Assembly: GCA_029378245.1 (NCBI GenBank)
Contig: JARKIF010000011.1
Location: 1,302,001-1,366,000, forward strand
DNA from: Roridomyces roridus
Lineage: Eukaryota > Basidiomycota > Agaricomycetes > Agaricales > Mycenaceae
Length of the DNA: 64,000 nt
Reading direction: 5' to 3'
Shown: positions 61,844-64,000 of the stretch, one piece after another
How the letters are laid out: every line of letters begins with the position of its first letter
Numbering within the stretch: the stretch's first letter is position 1
Position numbers and translations under genes: made by a program
The notes under the pieces: model-generated
Told to the model about the DNA's origin: nothing
Database searches by the model: none
What the model saw: the letters and a program-made list of their open reading frames with translations, nothing else

Positions 61844-62521
61844 ATAGTATTCTTCGCCGACAACTCAGTAGAAGAATCAATGTGCGCGGCGACTCGGTAA
61901 ATTCGGAAACACAGCTGAACAATCCGTATGGTACCCGGGCCTGGCCGCGTTCTGACCTCAGATCTAGAAGAACCCAAAGACTTGCTGAAGACGACAATCT
62001 CTGGCCTGAGTCTGATATGAGCATTCGACATGTTCGGGGGTTAGTGACTTCGGTTAGCTACTGAAAGTTCGTGAGTTCCATTTCCTACTGCGAAAGTTCG
62101 TGACTTGAGCAAGGTACTGTGAAACCTTGTCACTTGCGTCCAACAGTGTGAAAGCTCGTTCCTCCTGTGATCACCTGACCGCGTCTTCCAGTTTGCATGT
62201 GGTCGACGTCGGGATTGATGCGAGGATGACAGCCAGGAGCCGGCATCTAACCGGCACACGGCCGTGGCCTGTAGTTGGTTCGGCGATCACGGCATGCTCA
62301 TTCAACGAATCGCCTGCCTTCCTTCAAGTTGTAAATCTCGATAATGGGTGTATCTGTCCTGGATAACTTGCCGCTCCTCACGGCTCTGTATTGGGGGCAC
62401 CTGCAGACTTACAGTGCTTCTGAACTGCATTGTAACTGTGTCTTCATCAACAATATCTAGTTGAACTGATATGTAGCGTAGTGTACAGGGTATCAAACAA
62501 TATTCAGTCATTTTACATCAG
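61844..62521. other. Non-coding interval
   Basis: No gene supported. GTTCGTGA/CTTCGTGA-like words recur at 62065-62160 (AAAGTTCGTGA twice and AAAGCTCGTTC). Confidence 0.35.
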
Positions 62522-63935
62522 CTAAAATGGCGGGGAGCAGTTCTGAGTACTCCCCGAGAATCCATTCAGCGGTGTGAGGTTGAAACCGTGCCTCTCGAAT
62601 CCCCACCCCTTCAACGGAGCGAGCCGCAGCCGCAGGCGTTTGAGCGGCGCACCCGGCGTCGAGGAACGAGATCCAGAGGGTTTGCAAGGGCGCGTCGTTC
62701 GAATCTGGATTAGTATCAACACAACCGCTCCAATCAATGTACCGACCTTGAGCGCTTGAGCTTCTACGATGACGGCGAGGTTTGGTTGCTAAAAGAACAG
62801 AGAGTTAGTTTCGGAAGCGACGGGGGTGGTTAAACGCACCGGATTTTGCTCTGGGGGCATTCAATAGTCTCTCTTGACAGACACTTTATCAAATTGCCGC
62901 TCGTTCCTCGCGTGATAAAGTCTGTTGGTTACCGCGGTCTGATTAGCGGTAGCCGTCCTTATTATGCAAGCATCATACCTATTCCCTCTGTTCAGACGTG
63001 TATTTGCGTTGCCAAAGCAGGTGAGACCCTTTCGATGACTTCCACGATGCATGCTGCGAATTTGTTTTATTTTTTGAGGTCGCTGTTGGTGAGCACGGAG
63101 CAAAAGGCCCGATTGATGCGATCGTCACGTGCCTTTCGCCCTTGCTGGTACTCGTTCGGAAGCGTAGCATTCGGCACAAACTGTGTCATGGGACATAGAT
63201 TCGAGACAACTGGGTGCTTGGACACGCTTCTAACGCGAAAAATATACTGGGTTAGTGAGAGTGAAGTCTGCTCGCATCGTGCACGTGATGGCTTACATAA
63301 TAAGGGTGGCTACCACTTGTCAGAGCGTGGTAACTAACAGACTAGGCATTCAAAGTCTTTGTCTTTTCAGACTATCGGAGGAGCTGGACTGGTTAGCGCA
63401 TGAGCCGGGTGGGTTGACCGACCTGGAATCCAGACATACAACCCCGTCTCGAGCTCCAAACCCAACCCGGGAATGTGAGGCGACAGCGGCGCGGTACCTA
63501 AACGACGGATCAGCAGCGATAAACTGTACATACCATTGCTATCCCAGGGCCCAGGCCACGCCCCGCTCCAGAATCCAGAATCGGTGCGTAAACAGAGAGG
63601 AGCCCTGTTCCGACGAAGCATCCGAGAGAAATCCGTCTTGCAAGGGCGTCCCGTCCATGGAATCAGCCGTGTAACCATTGTAAGAGTACGTAGGACGCTT
63701 GAGTGTGATACTCCAGACCGTCACCATCGCGTAGTCGAACGAACACGGAGTATTCGGAGCGGTGGAGGCTGGTATGTTCGGTAGCGTACGGAAATCGTCG
63801 AGATACGGGCTGAAGCCGTCCTGGGGACTCAGGCTGCTGGAGGACTCGGAGGTCCATCAACTTTTAAGTTAATTGGTTGCGGGAGACTTGCCCTGGCACT
63901 CACGCGTCAGGTGGCATACGTCCCGCGCTGTCCAT
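62522..63935 (-). CDS. Possible spliced gene, unknown membrane-type protein
   Basis: Weakly supported minus-strand gene. Candidate start MDSAGRMPPDA at 63935 with a GT-AG intron to SLSPQDGFSPYLDDFRTL and VTVWSITLKRPTYSYNGY, GFLSDASSEQGSSLFTHRFW (to about 63540). Further coding-like pieces are PNATLPNEYQQGRKARDDRI (about 63170) and QPNLAVIVEAQALKVGTLIG followed by AVVLILIQIRTT, a short hydrophobic segment, ending QNCSPPF at 62522. The joins between these pieces were not resolved and one exon ends in a stop unless an intron is assumed. No family recognised. Confidence 0.3.
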
Positions 63936-64000
63936 GTTGAACGGGCACGCGAGCGGCGTCGTCGATGGTGGTGGTAACGGAAAGAGAAGTGACAGTGCAC

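Overview
This window looks like a repeat-rich, accessory chromosome region of a basidiomycete fungus, most likely a mushroom-forming agaricomycete. Genes carry many short GT-AG introns of about 45-60 bases. The families present are typical of that group: a KDZ transposon carrying a TET/JBP-type dioxygenase, a NACHT-ankyrin (NLR-like) gene, DUF6534-type membrane proteins, a DUF6589 protein and an MSB1/Mug8 polarity protein. I cannot name the species.

Layout. (1) The ends of the window are two arms of a large inverted segmental duplication. The left arm (1 to about 6.2 kb) holds, in order, a BAHD-type acyltransferase (A), an RRM-like protein and a decayed second acyltransferase (B). The right arm (about 54.9-60.5 kb) holds intact B, the RRM gene and intact A in mirror order. 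A stretch of about 1.57 kb covering acyltransferase A is identical in both arms, introns included, while adjoining sequence is clearly diverged. (2) From 6.7 to 30.0 kb there is one 1,041-codon NACHT-ankyrin gene split by nested transposons. A 19,964-base LTR element (7657-27620, 817-base LTRs, TSD TTCAA) sits in the NACHT domain, and a 13.9 kb KDZ DNA transposon (9478-23421) sits inside the LTR element's own gag-like gene. The KDZ element carries its transposase, a TET/JBP-like oxygenase and five further genes, plus clusters of TAACGCGTTA palindromes. (3) 30182-36579 is a separate DNA transposon with 94-base terminal inverted repeats and a 9-base target duplication. It encodes a RecQ-like helicase and a DUF6589 protein and is the best candidate here for a poorly described system. 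(4) 37-40 kb and 51.7-54.9 kb are mostly non-coding. They hold two inverted hAT-type MITEs and many copies of a unit with a tRNA T-loop/B-box-like motif followed by a T-run, in opposite orientations on the two sides. (5) Between them, 40.4-50.2 kb is a quieter block with an MSB1/Mug8 gene, a DUF6534-like membrane protein and a large membrane protein of unknown function. (6) 60.5-64 kb holds a frameshifted F-box gene and a weakly supported minus-strand gene.

How the parts work together. The KDZ cargo (transposase, DNA-modification oxygenase, nucleic-acid-binding proteins) probably forms a self-contained mobile unit. CpG transitions in the LTRs, an apparent CGA-to-TGA stop and the TAACGCGTTA/TAATGCATTA relation all suggest CpG methylation acts on this region; that is inference. 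The split NLR gene is very likely non-functional while the insertion remains, although precise removal of the element plus one TSD would restore one continuous frame. Exon boundaries were worked out by eye.
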